DNA from: Nocardia terpenica
Lineage (GTDB): Bacteria > Actinomycetota > Actinomycetes > Mycobacteriales > Mycobacteriaceae
Direction: 5' to 3'
DNA: 64,000 bases
Assembly (NCBI RefSeq): GCF_013186535.1
Contig: NZ_JABMCZ010000005.1
Coordinates: 1 to 64,000 of the forward strand
Made by a program: the position numbers and the translations under genes. The notes under the pieces are model-generated. The model was given only the letters and a program-made list of their open reading frames with translations, did not search any database and was not told where the DNA came from. Of the stretch, positions 8,120-16,727 are shown in pieces (position 1 is the first letter of the stretch; every line of letters begins with the position of its first letter).

Positions 8120-8860
8120 GTGTCGATAGCCGCAGCGGTCGCACAGCAAATCCAGAGCGCCGGAGGCGCATTCATGTTCTCCCGGGAGGTCAAGGCGTTC
8201 GCCGCCACCACCGGCACCGACGGATTCCTGCCCGGCTACACCCGCGGCCGCGGCGGCGTCCTCGGCGAGGTCGACGCCGACGTCGTCACCGCCGCATTCG
8301 GCTTCTTCCCACCCGAAACCGTCCGCGCCGCATGGGAATCGGTCGACATGCCCGCCGCGAAGGCCGCCCACGGCTACCTCACCGCCTGCCAGGACTTCGG
8401 CCGCCGCAAACTCGCCGAGTTCCCCGACGCCGACCGGCTCGCCGACCTGCTGCACACCGTCGCCCAGGCCGCCGACGTCGCCGGGGTGCCGCTGTTCGCC
8501 GGATGGCGGGCCCTGCCGCTGCCCGACGACGCGCCCGGCCGCGTCCAGCAGCTGCTGCACGTGCTGCGCGAGTTGCGCGGCGGCCTGCACCTGATCGCGG
8601 TGCGCGCCCACGAGATCCCGCCGCGCCAGGCCGTACTCATCTCCGGATCGCCCCGCTACACCGGCGCCGAACAGGCCAAGCTGTTCGGCTGGCCCGAGCC
8701 CTACACCGACCCCACCCCCGCCCAGCGCGCCCGGTGGGAGGCCGCCGAAGCGATGACCGACACCCTGATCGCCCCCGCCTTCGCCGCCCTGACCGCCGCC
8801 GAGGCCGCCGACCTGGTCACCCTGGTCGACGCCGCGACCCGGCACATGTTCACCCGCTGA
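8120..8860 (+). CDS. SCO6745-family protein (helical, function unknown)
   Basis: A 246-residue protein, mostly helical, with the pattern of the actinobacterial SCO6745 family: an N-terminal segment ending GFLPGYTRGRGGVLG, then VVTAAFGFFPPETVRAAWE, and a C-terminal YTGAEQAKLFGWPEPY. No catalytic motif, signal peptide or membrane segment is visible. GTG 8120 is preceded by GAGAGG 9 nt upstream, which fixes the start. The P1 peptidase begins 14 bp later, so the two are probably co-transcribed. I cannot assign a function beyond the family resemblance. Confidence 0.8.
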   Translation: MSIAAAVAQQIQSAGGAFMFSREVKAFAATTGTDGFLPGYTRGRGGVLGEVDADVVTAAFGFFPPETVRAAWESVDMPAAKAAHGYLTACQDFGRRKLAEFPDADRLADLLHTVAQAADVAGVPLFAGWRALPLPDDAPGRVQQLLHVLRELRGGLHLIAVRAHEIPPRQAVLISGSPRYTGAEQAKLFGWPEPYTDPTPAQRARWEAAEAMTDTLIAPAFAALTAAEAADLVTLVDAATRHMFTR

Positions 8861-8874
8861 CCGGAGGACCGACG

Positions 8875-9732
8875 ATGGCGACCCTCGCCCTGCCCGATAT
8901 CCGCATCGGCCACTGGACCGACCCCGCCGGGGAAACCGGCTGCACCGTCGTGCTGCTCCCGGAGGGCACCGTCGCCTCCTGCGAGGTCCGCGGCGGCGCC
9001 CCCGCCAGCCGCGAACTCGACGCGCTCGCCCCCGACAAGGCCGTGCAGACCATCGACGCCGTCCTGCTCACCGGCGGGTCCGCGTTCGGGCTCGCCGCCG
9101 CCGACGGGGTCATGCGCTATCTGGAACAGCACGACCGCGGCGTGCCCACTCCCGGCGGCAAGGTTCCGATCGTGCCGACGCTGGCCCTGTTCGACCTCGG
9201 CGTCGGCGACCCCACCGCCCGGCCCACCGCCGAGGCCGGGTATGCGGCCGCGGCCGCCGCCACCGGTGAGGTGGTTACCGGTGCGGTCGGGGCGGGGACG
9301 GGCGCCCGGGTCGGGCACTGGCGCGGGCCGGAGCGCAAACCCGGCGGAATCGCCTATGCCGAACGGCGATCGGGGGAACTCGTGGTCGGGGCGCTGTGCG
9401 TGGTGAACGCGTTCGGCGACATCGATGACGGCACCGGCGAGGTGAGTCTCGACGCGGTCGCCGCCCTCCCCGAACCGTTCGACTTCGCCCGCACCCACAC
9501 CACCATCGGCGTCGTGCTCACCAACGCCCGCCTCGACAAGACCGGCTGCCATATCGTCGCGCAGGGCGCCCACGACGGTCTGTCGCGCGCGCTCACCCCA
9601 CCGCACACCCGCTTCGACGGTGACGGTTTCATCGCCGCCGCCACCGGCGCCGTCCCCACCCACATCGATACCGTCCGGCTCATGGCCCTGGCCGCCGTCA
9701 CCACAGCCATCCGCTCGGTCGCCACCGGCTGA
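8875..9732 (+). CDS. P1-family (DmpA/S58-like) peptidase
   Basis: A 285-residue member of the P1/DmpA fold, N-terminal nucleophile hydrolases that self-cleave into two chains. Visible landmarks are IGHWTDP near the start, LLTGGSAFGLAAADG (about 62-76), GTGARVGHWRG and, late in the chain, VVLTNARLDKTGCHIVAQ followed by AHDGLSRAL, the region that holds the nucleophile in this family. Homologues are aminopeptidases or beta-peptidyl amidases; the natural substrate here is unknown. ATG 8875 has GGAGGACC ahead of it. It ends in a hairpin terminator shared with the convergent flavoprotein gene. Confidence 0.85.
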   Translation: MATLALPDIRIGHWTDPAGETGCTVVLLPEGTVASCEVRGGAPASRELDALAPDKAVQTIDAVLLTGGSAFGLAAADGVMRYLEQHDRGVPTPGGKVPIVPTLALFDLGVGDPTARPTAEAGYAAAAAATGEVVTGAVGAGTGARVGHWRGPERKPGGIAYAERRSGELVVGALCVVNAFGDIDDGTGEVSLDAVAALPEPFDFARTHTTIGVVLTNARLDKTGCHIVAQGAHDGLSRALTPPHTRFDGDGFIAAATGAVPTHIDTVRLMALAAVTTAIRSVATG

Positions 9733-9746
9733 CCCGTCTCGTTTTC

Positions 9747-9791
9747 TGCCCTGATCCCTTCGTTTTCCCGAGGAATCGAGGGATCAGGGCA
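9747..9791. terminator. Bidirectional terminator overlapping the 3' end of a gene
   Basis: A perfect 13-bp inverted repeat (9747-9759 with 9779-9791, 19-nt loop) lies between the P1 peptidase and the leftward NAD(P)H oxidoreductase. Its right arm covers the last codons and stop of the leftward gene. Confidence 0.7.
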
Positions 9792-10557
9792 GGCGGTGGA
9801 TGGCCAGTCCGCCCTGGCCGGGCCGCAGGTGCGGTCGCAGCTCGTGGGTGGTGGTGTAGTCGCCACTGTGCAAGGGGCGGTAGCGGATCGGTGTTTCGCT
9901 GCCGAGGGTGTCCAGGCGTTCGGTCAGCGTCCGCAGGTGGTGGCGGTGGGTGGCGGCGTCGACGTGGTTGGCGCTGCTCACCAGGTGCGGGCGCAGGGGG
10001 AGCATGCCGGTGTAGTGCGCGGTGCCGTGCAGCAGCGGCCACAGGATGTCCTCGATGTCGCCGCTGATCCCGCGCGGCCCCAGCGCACCGGCACGGTCAC
10101 CGGCGGTCACGATCGGCAGCAGCCGCCTGCCCGCCAGGCCGCCGTCACCGTATTTGCGGACATGGCCGTCGGCGTCGCGGATACCGAAGGCGAAGCCGTT
10201 GGTGAACACGCGATCGAACCAGCCCTTCAGGATCGCGGGCATCCCGTACCACCACAGCGGGAACTGCACGATGACGATCTGCGCGTCCAGAACCAGTTGC
10301 TGGTGCTCGAGAACCTCGCGGGGGAGCGTGCGGTCCAGCGTCGCCCGATGCTGGCGATCCGACAGTGTCGCCCCGGCCGCCGCGGCGGTGTCGTCCTCGC
10401 TCAGTACCGGATTCCAGCCCTGCGCGTACAGGTCCTGCCCGGCGACCCGGGCGCCGGACCGTCGAAGGTGTTGCAGCCCACCGCGATACAGCGCATGGCT
10501 CAGCGAGCCGGGATCGGGGTGAGCGAGCAGCCACAGGATTGATCCGCAGGTAGTCAC
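9784..10557 (-). CDS. NAD(P)H:quinone oxidoreductase-like flavodoxin-fold protein
   Basis: A flavodoxin-like FMN/FAD oxidoreductase (257 residues from GTG 10557) of the NQO1/KefF/MdaB type. Signatures are ILWLLAHPDPGSLSHAL near the start, which binds the flavin phosphate, VIVQFPLWWYGMPAILKGWFDRVF (the quinone-reductase signature) and an HGTAHYTGM segment in the C-terminal third. It probably reduces quinones by two electrons with NAD(P)H. The frame also opens at ATG 10602; 10557 is preferred because the family fold begins right after it, though its ribosome site is weak. It is divergent from an HxlR regulator, a pairing typical of quinone/electrophile-responsive systems. Confidence 0.83.
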   Translation of the reverse strand: MTTCGSILWLLAHPDPGSLSHALYRGGLQHLRRSGARVAGQDLYAQGWNPVLSEDDTAAAAGATLSDRQHRATLDRTLPREVLEHQQLVLDAQIVIVQFPLWWYGMPAILKGWFDRVFTNGFAFGIRDADGHVRKYGDGGLAGRRLLPIVTAGDRAGALGPRGISGDIEDILWPLLHGTAHYTGMLPLRPHLVSSANHVDAATHRHHLRTLTERLDTLGSETPIRYRPLHSGDYTTTHELRPHLRPGQGGLAIHRLP

Positions 10558-10648
10558 ACGGCTACTTTCGTAACCGACGCCGGATACGGCAAGTACTGAC
10601 ATTGACGGCTCATAGTGACGAAAAGGTAAGCAAGCAGGTAGGAGCGTT

Positions 10649-10987
10649 ATGCGTAAGCAGGTGGAGACCGCGCTGGCCGTGTGCCCGGTCGAGGTCGCCG
10701 TCGCGGTCCTGGGCGGGGCGTGGAAACTCACCATCATCAAGCACCTCCTCGGCGGCCGCCGCCGCTTCGGCGAACTGGGCAGGCTCGTGGGCCCGGTCAA
10801 TCCCCGCGTGCTCACCCGCCAGCTCCGCGAACTCGAAGCCGACGGCCTGCTCACCCGCACCGTCTACCCGGAAGTCCCACCGCGCGTGGAATATTCGCTC
10901 ACCGACCTGGGGGAGTCGCTCGAACCGGCGGTCGCGTGGTTGAACGAGTGGGGCGCCAGGTATGTGGGGGAGCAGCACAAGGTGTGA
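10649..10987 (+). CDS. HxlR-family winged-helix regulator
   Basis: A 112-residue winged-helix protein with the HxlR core: CPVEVAVAVLGGAWKLTIIKHLL near the start, containing the Cys that in YodB/HypR relatives senses electrophiles, then RRRFGELGRLVGPVNPRVLTRQLRELEADGLLTR as recognition helix and wing, and the family's VEYSLTDLGESL. Together with the divergent flavoprotein this suggests a redox- or quinone-responsive repressor of that gene; the signal is inferred. The 91-bp gap between the two genes holds both promoters. Confidence 0.88.
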   Translation: MRKQVETALAVCPVEVAVAVLGGAWKLTIIKHLLGGRRRFGELGRLVGPVNPRVLTRQLRELEADGLLTRTVYPEVPPRVEYSLTDLGESLEPAVAWLNEWGARYVGEQHKV

Positions 10988-11459
10988 GGTGTGTGGGCGG
11001 TGGTGATCGGGACGGGCGGCCGCGCCCAACCACCTTACCTGACATAATGTCAATTATCGGCGCAGCAACGGGGTGCCGTGACGGCGGTAATGATCTTGCT
11101 GTGCAGTATGTTTCGTTGCTGCGCGCCGCCGCTGCCCGTCCGTTCGGGTCGCGCTGGAATGCTTTTGCTCGGCGTGCGGGGTTGGTGGGCTTCCGGCTGG
11201 CTGGTTCGCCTGTTGCGTTCGCGGGTTTGGTGGCCGCTGTTTGTTGCAATGGGTTTGCTGGTGTGAATCTTGCGAAGCTTCAGGCTGTTTGGGTGTTCTG
11301 CTTGCTGCGGGGTGTGTGGGTGTGCTCTGGGAGCCGGATGTGGGTGTTCTGGATCGGGAGGGCGCCGGAGGTGCCCCTCCCCTCTCCTCCCCCTCGCCTA
11401 CCCTCAAAACGTCACTGTGACGATTCCATATAGGGGGGGCGTTGGTGTGGTGAATGTTT
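10988..11459. other. Intergenic region with small palindromes, no supported gene
   Basis: About 470 bp richer in T and G than its surroundings. It contains a palindrome TGACAT-A-ATGTCA (11040-11052) and a second, CGTCAC-T-GTGACG (11410-11422). Both look like regulator sites; the second lies just upstream of the promoter of the lipase-like gene. Short open frames here show no actinomycete codon bias, so none is called. Confidence 0.5.
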
Positions 11460-11488
11460 TTGTCCGGCAAGGGTTTGTCTGTTAGCGT
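11460..11488 (+). promoter_or_regulatory. Predicted sigma-A-type promoter of the secreted hydrolase gene
   Basis: TTGTCC (11460-11465), a 17-bp spacer and TAGCGT (11483-11488) match the TTGnCn/TAnnnT pattern of actinomycete housekeeping promoters, about 28 bp before the GTG start. Confidence 0.5.
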
Positions 11489-11515
11489 TCGGCGGCGGCC
11501 GGGTGGCCGGGACGG

Positions 11516-12706
11516 GTGGCCTTGGCAGGGGTGATCGTGATCGGTCGGAGTGCGGCGGTGGCCGCCGTGGTGGTCGCGCTGGTATCCGCTGCGGCGGTGG
11601 GGGTGTCGGGGGCGGGGCCGGTGGGGGTGTCGGTGTTGCCGCGGCCGGGGGGTGGGTTCGCGGTCGGGGAGACCGAGTGGCATCTGGTGGATGGGGGGCG
11701 GGCGGATCCGTTCTATCCGGATCGGCGGCGGGAGGTGATGGTGTCGGTGTTCTATCCGGCCGCCGATGCCGCGGGATCTGCGCGGGCGGAGTATCTGTCG
11801 CCGCGGCTGCTGCCGGAATTGCGGGCGCGGTTCGGGATTCCGGTGCCGGAGTTGCTGACCAATTCCGTGGTCGACGCGCCCGCTGCGGCGGGGCGGGGGT
11901 ATCCGGTGGTGCTGTACTCCCCCGGCGGCGGCATGCCGCGGGTGCTGGGGACCGGGCTGGCCGAGGAGTTGGCCAGTCACGGGTATGTGGTGGTGACCGT
12001 GGACGACACCTACGAGGCGATGCCGGGTGTCGAGTTCCCCGGCGGCCGGTTCGTGCGGCCCGCGCCGGTCGCGGACGGTGCGCAGGCGGCCATGGCGCAG
12101 AAGTATGTGGACGTGCGGGTCGATGATCTGCGGTTCGTGCTGGATGCGCTGGCCCGGGTGGCCGCCGGTGGCGATCCCGATGCCGAGGGCCGGTCGGTGC
12201 CGCGGGGGCTGGGTGCGGCGCTGGATTTGGCGCGGGTGGGGGTGGTGGGGCATTCGTGTGGCGGGTATGCGGCGGTGGAGGCGTTGCGCGAGGATCGGCG
12301 GGTCGCCGCGGCGGTCGATCTGGACGGGCAGTTGGGGGTGGGTGCGGATATCGGGCGGGCGGCCGCGGACGGGGTGGATCGGCCGGTGCTGGTGATGACC
12401 AGTGCGCAGGCCGACCGGGTCGGGGACGCCGATGTGTCGCTGGATGCGTTCTGGCGGCACGGCACCGGCTGGAAACGGCAACTGGGCATGCGTGATTCGG
12501 CGCATTACGACTACACCGACGTGCCGCTGCTGGTGCCCGATCCGGCGCGCCCGGCGGCGGCGCTGCTGATCGGTCCGATCGCCGCGGCCCGGTCGACCGC
12601 GCTGGTGCGCACCTATGTGCTGGCCATGTTCGAGGCGTTCCTGCGGGGTCGCGCGCAGCCGGTGCTGGATCGGCCCGTGGACGCGGAGATCATCCGGCAG
12701 CGGTGA
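11516..12706 (+). CDS. Secreted alpha/beta-hydrolase, PAF-acetylhydrolase/lipase-like
   Basis: A 396-residue protein with an uncleaved or secretory N-terminal hydrophobic segment (about 11-32). The hydrolase fold shows YPVVLYSPGGGMPR, forming the oxyanion region, and the nucleophile elbow VVGHSCGGYAA with the catalytic Ser. A late SAHYDYTD holds the probable catalytic His. Order and length match bacterial platelet-activating-factor acetylhydrolase isoform II relatives, which hydrolyse short acyl esters of phospholipids. GTG 11516 is used; GTG 11528 is possible. Its last 17 bp overlap the 3' end of the convergent hibernation-factor gene. The true lipid substrate is unknown. Confidence 0.8.
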   Translation: MALAGVIVIGRSAAVAAVVVALVSAAAVGVSGAGPVGVSVLPRPGGGFAVGETEWHLVDGGRADPFYPDRRREVMVSVFYPAADAAGSARAEYLSPRLLPELRARFGIPVPELLTNSVVDAPAAAGRGYPVVLYSPGGGMPRVLGTGLAEELASHGYVVVTVDDTYEAMPGVEFPGGRFVRPAPVADGAQAAMAQKYVDVRVDDLRFVLDALARVAAGGDPDAEGRSVPRGLGAALDLARVGVVGHSCGGYAAVEALREDRRVAAAVDLDGQLGVGADIGRAAADGVDRPVLVMTSAQADRVGDADVSLDAFWRHGTGWKRQLGMRDSAHYDYTDVPLLVPDPARPAAALLIGPIAAARSTALVRTYVLAMFEAFLRGRAQPVLDRPVDAEIIRQR

Positions 12707-13436
12707 CCAAGCCCAGATCGCCGTCGTAGCGGCGATACAGCAGGCGGGCGCGGGTGTCGGCGGGGCCGGTGTAGAACAGCAGCGGTAGCCCGTAGCGGCA
12801 CAGCCTGCGTGCGGCTTCGGTGTCGGTGAATATCGGGGTCGGGTGCGGGTTCATCGTCATCGCGACCGCGGTCTGGTGGGGTGGGTGTAGCAGGTGGGCG
12901 CGGGCGAGGCGCACCCTGTGCGGGCCTGCCCGGTAGACGAGGGCGTCGTCGCCGGTGTCGGTGTCGGTGAACAGCAGGGCGTCGTAGTCGAGGGCGTCCA
13001 TGCGGTAGGCGGCCAGGCCGGGGCTGCCGGTGAGCAGCCGGTAGCGCTTGTGGCGGGTGATCGGGCGGGTGGGGCCGGTGTGGGCGAGGGGTGGGCGGGC
13101 CGCGTCGGGCCAGGGCCGCAGCGCGGGCCCGGACTGCCGGGTCAGGTGGGTGTCGAGGCGGCGGGCGGCGACTCGGGCGGCGAAGTCGGCGGGGGCGGCG
13201 ATCTGGGTGCGGATCGCGTAGCCGGGTCCGAGGACGGCCTGCACCAGCAGCGGGCGGTCGGGTCCGGGCAGGGCGGTGACGCGCACCCGGGTGTCGACAC
13301 CGTCGAGGTGGTGGCGGTGCAGGACGCCGGTGAGGGCGTGGTCGATGCGGGTGGCGTCCCGGTCGGTGACCGGGCCGGTGAGGTGGAGGTGGGTGGGCTG
13401 CTCCCCCGGCGTCGTCGACCGTCGCGGCGCGCTCAT
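12690..13436 (-). CDS. Long HPF/RafH-like ribosome hibernation factor
   Basis: A 248-residue protein. The N-terminal part (about 14-110) resembles the S30AE/sigma-54-modulation domain in degenerate form. The rest contains two copies of the C-terminal S30AE_C pattern: AYRMDALDYDALLFTDTDTG followed by DDALVYR (about 141-166), and a second, more complete one ending in LLYRRYDGDLGLV (about 231-243). This layout matches mycobacterial RafH/Rv0079-type dormancy factors, which bind and silence ribosomes under hypoxia. ATG 13436 is preceded by GAAAGGGA. A DosR-box-like palindrome lies 72 bp upstream, and devR/devS are the next genes but one, supporting hypoxic control. Confidence 0.78.
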   Translation of the reverse strand: MSAPRRSTTPGEQPTHLHLTGPVTDRDATRIDHALTGVLHRHHLDGVDTRVRVTALPGPDRPLLVQAVLGPGYAIRTQIAAPADFAARVAARRLDTHLTRQSGPALRPWPDAARPPLAHTGPTRPITRHKRYRLLTGSPGLAAYRMDALDYDALLFTDTDTGDDALVYRAGPHRVRLARAHLLHPPHQTAVAMTMNPHPTPIFTDTEAARRLCRYGLPLLFYTGPADTRARLLYRRYDGDLGLVTAAG

Positions 13437-13507
13437 CGGTGTCGGGTCCCTTTCCGTCGGTGCGGGTGTTATCGCTCATCCGATCATCGGGTTCGGGGCG
13501 GCGGCCA

Positions 13508-13521
13508 GGGCCGAAGGTCCC
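13508..13521 (-). promoter_or_regulatory. DosR-box-like palindrome upstream of the hibernation-factor gene
   Basis: Read on the minus strand the 14-mer is GGGACCTTCGGCCC, which fits the mycobacterial DosR core GGGACTWWAGTCCC at 11 of 14 positions and keeps both GGGAC and CCC ends. It sits 72 bp before the start of the RafH-like gene, a usual activator distance. Confidence 0.5.
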
Positions 13522-13754
13522 GTTCATGATCGTGGTGCGCGGTTTTCGGTCTCGAAACGGCCGATTTTCCCGGATGTCCCCGCATGTCCCGGTTTCAGCG
13601 GTGACACTGGCGGTATTCGAACGCAAAGAGGGCGGCCGGCGCGGCGGGGACGGTGTGCGGTGCGGCCGATTCCGTGCGGTGTGCGGCGGCGGCCCCGGAT
13701 TCCGTTCTCGGGCAGGGCTTCTCACGGTAAGCTCGGGCTCTAGGTGGAGGAGAC

Positions 13755-14147
13755 GTGCGGATGAGCCTGGACATCGTTCTGCTCGTCGGATGCGCGAGCG
13801 TCGCATTGGCGCTGTGGTGGCTGGTGGTGTGGCTGGTCACCAGACGCGGCGCCGGGACGGTCGCGGGCCGCCCCGCGCGGCTGGCGCTGCGGTGGCCGCG
13901 GCGGCGCGGGCGCGGGTCCGGGCGGCATCGGGCCGCGCCCGTCGCACCCGATCCCGTACCGCCGGTGTCGGAGGTGCATTTGACGCTCGGCTGGGCCGAT
14001 CCCGCGCAGGTGTGGCCCGCGCTCAACGCGGAGAACGCGTTGCTGGCGGCGCGGATGTCCGGGCAGATCACGCCTGTCGAATACCGGGCCCGTCTGGCCG
14101 ATCTGGCGCGGCGGTGTGAACCGCATTCGGCGGCCGACAGCGAATGA
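13755..14147 (+). CDS. Small membrane-anchored protein of unknown function upstream of devR
   Basis: A 130-residue protein with one N-terminal transmembrane helix (about 5-28, LDIVLLVGCASVALALWWLV), an Arg-rich cytoplasmic stretch and a soluble tail. The tail ends in a short helix with AARMSGQITPVEYRARLADL, reminiscent of SHOCT-type oligomerisation motifs. A GGAGGAG site precedes both GTG 13755 and ATG 13761. It lies between the hibernation factor (divergent) and devR (same strand, 89 bp downstream). I do not recognise the family. Its position suggests a part in the hypoxia module, but that is inference only. Confidence 0.65.
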   Translation: MRMSLDIVLLVGCASVALALWWLVVWLVTRRGAGTVAGRPARLALRWPRRRGRGSGRHRAAPVAPDPVPPVSEVHLTLGWADPAQVWPALNAENALLAARMSGQITPVEYRARLADLARRCEPHSAADSE

Positions 14148-14159
14148 GGGGCCCGGTGA

Positions 14160-14173
14160 GGGACTTTCGGCCC
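14160..14173 (+). promoter_or_regulatory. DosR-box-like palindrome and promoter of devR
   Basis: GGGACTTTCGGCCC (14160-14173) matches the DosR core at 12 of 14 positions. A -10-like TAGGGT follows at 14198-14203, which places the box near -43, the usual activator position. It suggests DevR autoregulation. Confidence 0.55.
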
Positions 14174-14236
14174 GTGCCGGGGCCGGGTGGGCCGGGCTAG
14201 GGTGGGGCCGTTGTGGTGGCGGAAGGAGGAGCAGCG

Positions 14237-14887
14237 GTGATCACCGTGTTTCTGGTCGATGATCATGAGATCGTGCGGCGCGGGCTCGTCGATCTGCTCG
14301 ACGGCGATCCGGAGTTGACGGTGATCGGGGAGGCCGGGGATGTGTCGCAGGCGCTGGCGCGGATTCCGGCGCTGCGGCCGGATGTGGCGGTGCTGGATGT
14401 GCGGTTGCCCGACGGTAACGGTATCGAGTTGTGCCGGGAGTTGCTGTCGCGGGTGGACGGGTTGCGGTGTCTGATCCTGACCTCGTTCACCGACGAGCAG
14501 GCCATGCTGGACGCGATCCTGGCCGGGGCGGGCGGGTATGTGGTCAAAGACATCAAGGGCATGGAGATGGAGTTGGCGGCGGCGATCAAGGCGGTCGGGT
14601 CCGGGCGGTCGCTGCTGGACAACCGGGCCGCGGCCGCGCTGATGGACCGGTTGCGGCGCAGCGCTCAACCCGACGGCCCCTTGGCGGCGCTCACCGATCA
14701 GGAGCGGGTGCTGCTGGATCTGCTCGGGGAGGGGCTCACCAACCGGCAGATCGCGCAGCGGATGTATCTGGCGGAGAAGACGGTGAAGAACTATGTGTCG
14801 CGGCTGCTGAGCAAACTCGGGATGGAGCGACGTACCCAGGCCGCGGTGTATGCGTCGAAACTGCGTGCCGGGCAACGACATCGCTGA
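14237..14887 (+). CDS. devR: DevR/DosR hypoxia response regulator
   Basis: A 216-residue NarL/LuxR-type response regulator, strikingly close to M. tuberculosis DosR. The receiver starts VFLVDDHEIVRRGLVDLL, with the phosphoacceptor Asp54 in VLDVRLPDGNGIELCR. The linker GYVVKDIKGME is the DosR one. The C-terminal HTH contains LTNRQIAQRMYLAEKTVKNYVS. DosR activates dormancy genes under hypoxia, NO or CO. GTG 14237 is chosen because GGAGGAG sits 7-13 nt ahead and the product then begins as in DosR; GTG 14213 is less likely. devS follows 52 bp later. Confidence 0.93.
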   Translation: MITVFLVDDHEIVRRGLVDLLDGDPELTVIGEAGDVSQALARIPALRPDVAVLDVRLPDGNGIELCRELLSRVDGLRCLILTSFTDEQAMLDAILAGAGGYVVKDIKGMEMELAAAIKAVGSGRSLLDNRAAAALMDRLRRSAQPDGPLAALTDQERVLLDLLGEGLTNRQIAQRMYLAEKTVKNYVSRLLSKLGMERRTQAAVYASKLRAGQRHR

Positions 14888-14939
14888 CCCGCGGTGGCCG
14901 GATGCGGGGCGGTGGTGGCGGGCTGCCAGGATTGCCGGG

Positions 14940-16626
14940 GTGAGCGAGGATTCGGGATCGGGCGGCTACTCGGTGCGTGACACGCTGTCGCAGTTGCGGT
15001 TGCGGGAGCTGCTGGGGGAGGTGAAGGACCGGGTCGAGCAGATCATCGACGCCCGCGACCGGATGGACGGTTTGGTGGAGGCGATGCTGGCCGTCACGGC
15101 GGGCCTGGATCTGGCCGAAACGCTCACCACCATCGTGCACACCGCCACCAGCCTCGTCGACGCCCGCTACGGGGCGTTGGGGGTGCGCGGGCACGACCGG
15201 CAGCTCAGCCAGTTCATCTACGAGGGTATCGATGAGGCGACGCGGCGGCGGATCGGGGATCTGCCCGCCGGGCACGGGGTGCTGGGGGCGTTGTTCACCG
15301 AGCCGACCGCGATCCGGTTGCCGAATCTGGCCGATCATCCGGCGTCGGTGGGGTTTCCGGCGAATCATCCGCCGATGCGGACCTTCCTCGGGGTGCCGGT
15401 GCGTATCCGTGACGAGATCTACGGGAACCTGTATCTCACCGAGAAATCCGGGGGTCAGCTGTTCACCGCGGACGACGAGTTGATCGTGCAGGCGCTGGCC
15501 GCGGCCGCGGGCGTCGCGATCGATAACGCGCGATTGTATGCGTCGGCGCGGACCCGGCAGGACTGGATCGCCGCCACCCGCGATCTCACCACCGAATTCC
15601 TCGCCGGCACCGATTCCGGGCAGGTGCTGGCGCATCTGGTCGATCACGCGCGCCGGCTCACCGGATCCGCGCAGGTGCTGCTGGCCGTCACCGACCCCGA
15701 CGACGCGGACACCGACGCGCTGACCGTCACCCGTGTCGCCGGGGGTGTGGCGCCGTGTGAGCGGGTGCGATTGGATGCGGGCACGGTCGCCGCCGCGTTC
15801 ACCGGCCGCACCCCGTTGCGGGTCGACGACGCCGCCCGCACCGATCTGGCCGCCCTGTTCCCTGCCGTTGCACACTCCCGACGCGGCGAGCGGGGTGTTG
15901 ATCACGGTGCGCGCCGCGGACGCGGCCCCCTATGACGAGCAGACGCTGGAGTTGGCGGTGTCGTTCACCGATCAGGCGGCGCTGGCGTTGCAGCTGGCCG
16001 ACACCCAGCGGCGGATGCGGGAACTGGATGTGCTCACCGACCGCGACCGCATCGCCCGCGATCTGCACGACCATGTGATTCAACGGTTGTTCGCGATCGG
16101 GCTCGGGTTGCAGGGGACGGTGGCGCGCACGGAGGTCCCCGAGGTGCGGGTGCGGTTGACCGACGCGATCAGCGACTTGCAGGACGTCGTGCACGAGATC
16201 CGCACCTCCATCTTCGACCTGCACGGCGGCGCCGCGGGCACCCGGCTGCGTCAACGCCTGGACCAGGCGCTGCGCCAGCAGGTGGCGCCGACGGGGATGC
16301 GGGCGTCGCTGCATGTCACCGGGCCGCTGTCGGTGGTCGACGCCGATCTGGCCGATCACGCCGAGGCGGTGGTCCGCGAAGCGGTCAGCAACGCGGTGCG
16401 CCACGCGGGCGCGGACACCCTCACCGTGGAGGTCACCGTCGACGACGACCTCACCGTCACCATCACCGACGACGGCCGCGGCCTGCCCGGCACTCTCACC
16501 CCCAGCGGGCTGGCCAACCTCGCCGCCCGCGCCCACACCGCGGGCGGCACGTTCACCACCGGCGCGGGCGGAGGGGACCCGGCCCGGCCCGGCACCCGGG
16601 TGCGATGGTCGGTGCCCCTGCGCTGA
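14940..16626 (+). pseudogene. devS: DevS/DosS-type heme sensor histidine kinase, split by a frameshift
   Basis: The two halves read as one DosS orthologue in two frames. Frame one (from GTG 14940) has GAF1 with the heme-ligand His143 in NHPPMRTFLGVPV (mycobacterial DosS His149) and most of GAF2. Frame two, entered near 15861, continues GAF2 with LPLHTPDAASGVL and carries the HisKA_3 motif DRDRIARDLHDHVIQRLF with the phospho-His, then the ATPase boxes VVREAVSNAVRHA and DDGRGLPG. One extra C around 15861 explains the break. It could be a true mutation, a sequencing error or, less likely, programmed shifting. If real, DevR has lost this cognate sensor. A hairpin follows the stop. Confidence 0.85.
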
Positions 16627-16627
16627 C

Positions 16628-16650
16628 CACCAGGCGCATCGTGCCTGGTG
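16628..16650. terminator. Hairpin between devS and the TAXI gene
   Basis: An 8-bp perfect stem CACCAGGC/GCCTGGTG with a 7-nt loop, 2 bp after the kinase stop and before the convergent TAXI gene. Confidence 0.55.
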
Positions 16651-16727
16651 CGCGAGCCCGAGATTCGGACGGCCGCCGGGACGGTGCGGCGGCGAATCCC
16701 GGTGTGCGGCGGGGGGATTCGGGTGGG

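Noticed and set aside
12613..13806. Long leftward frame across the hibernation-factor region
   Set aside because: Arg/Pro-rich with no motif; the real gene is in another frame on the same strand (12690-13436).
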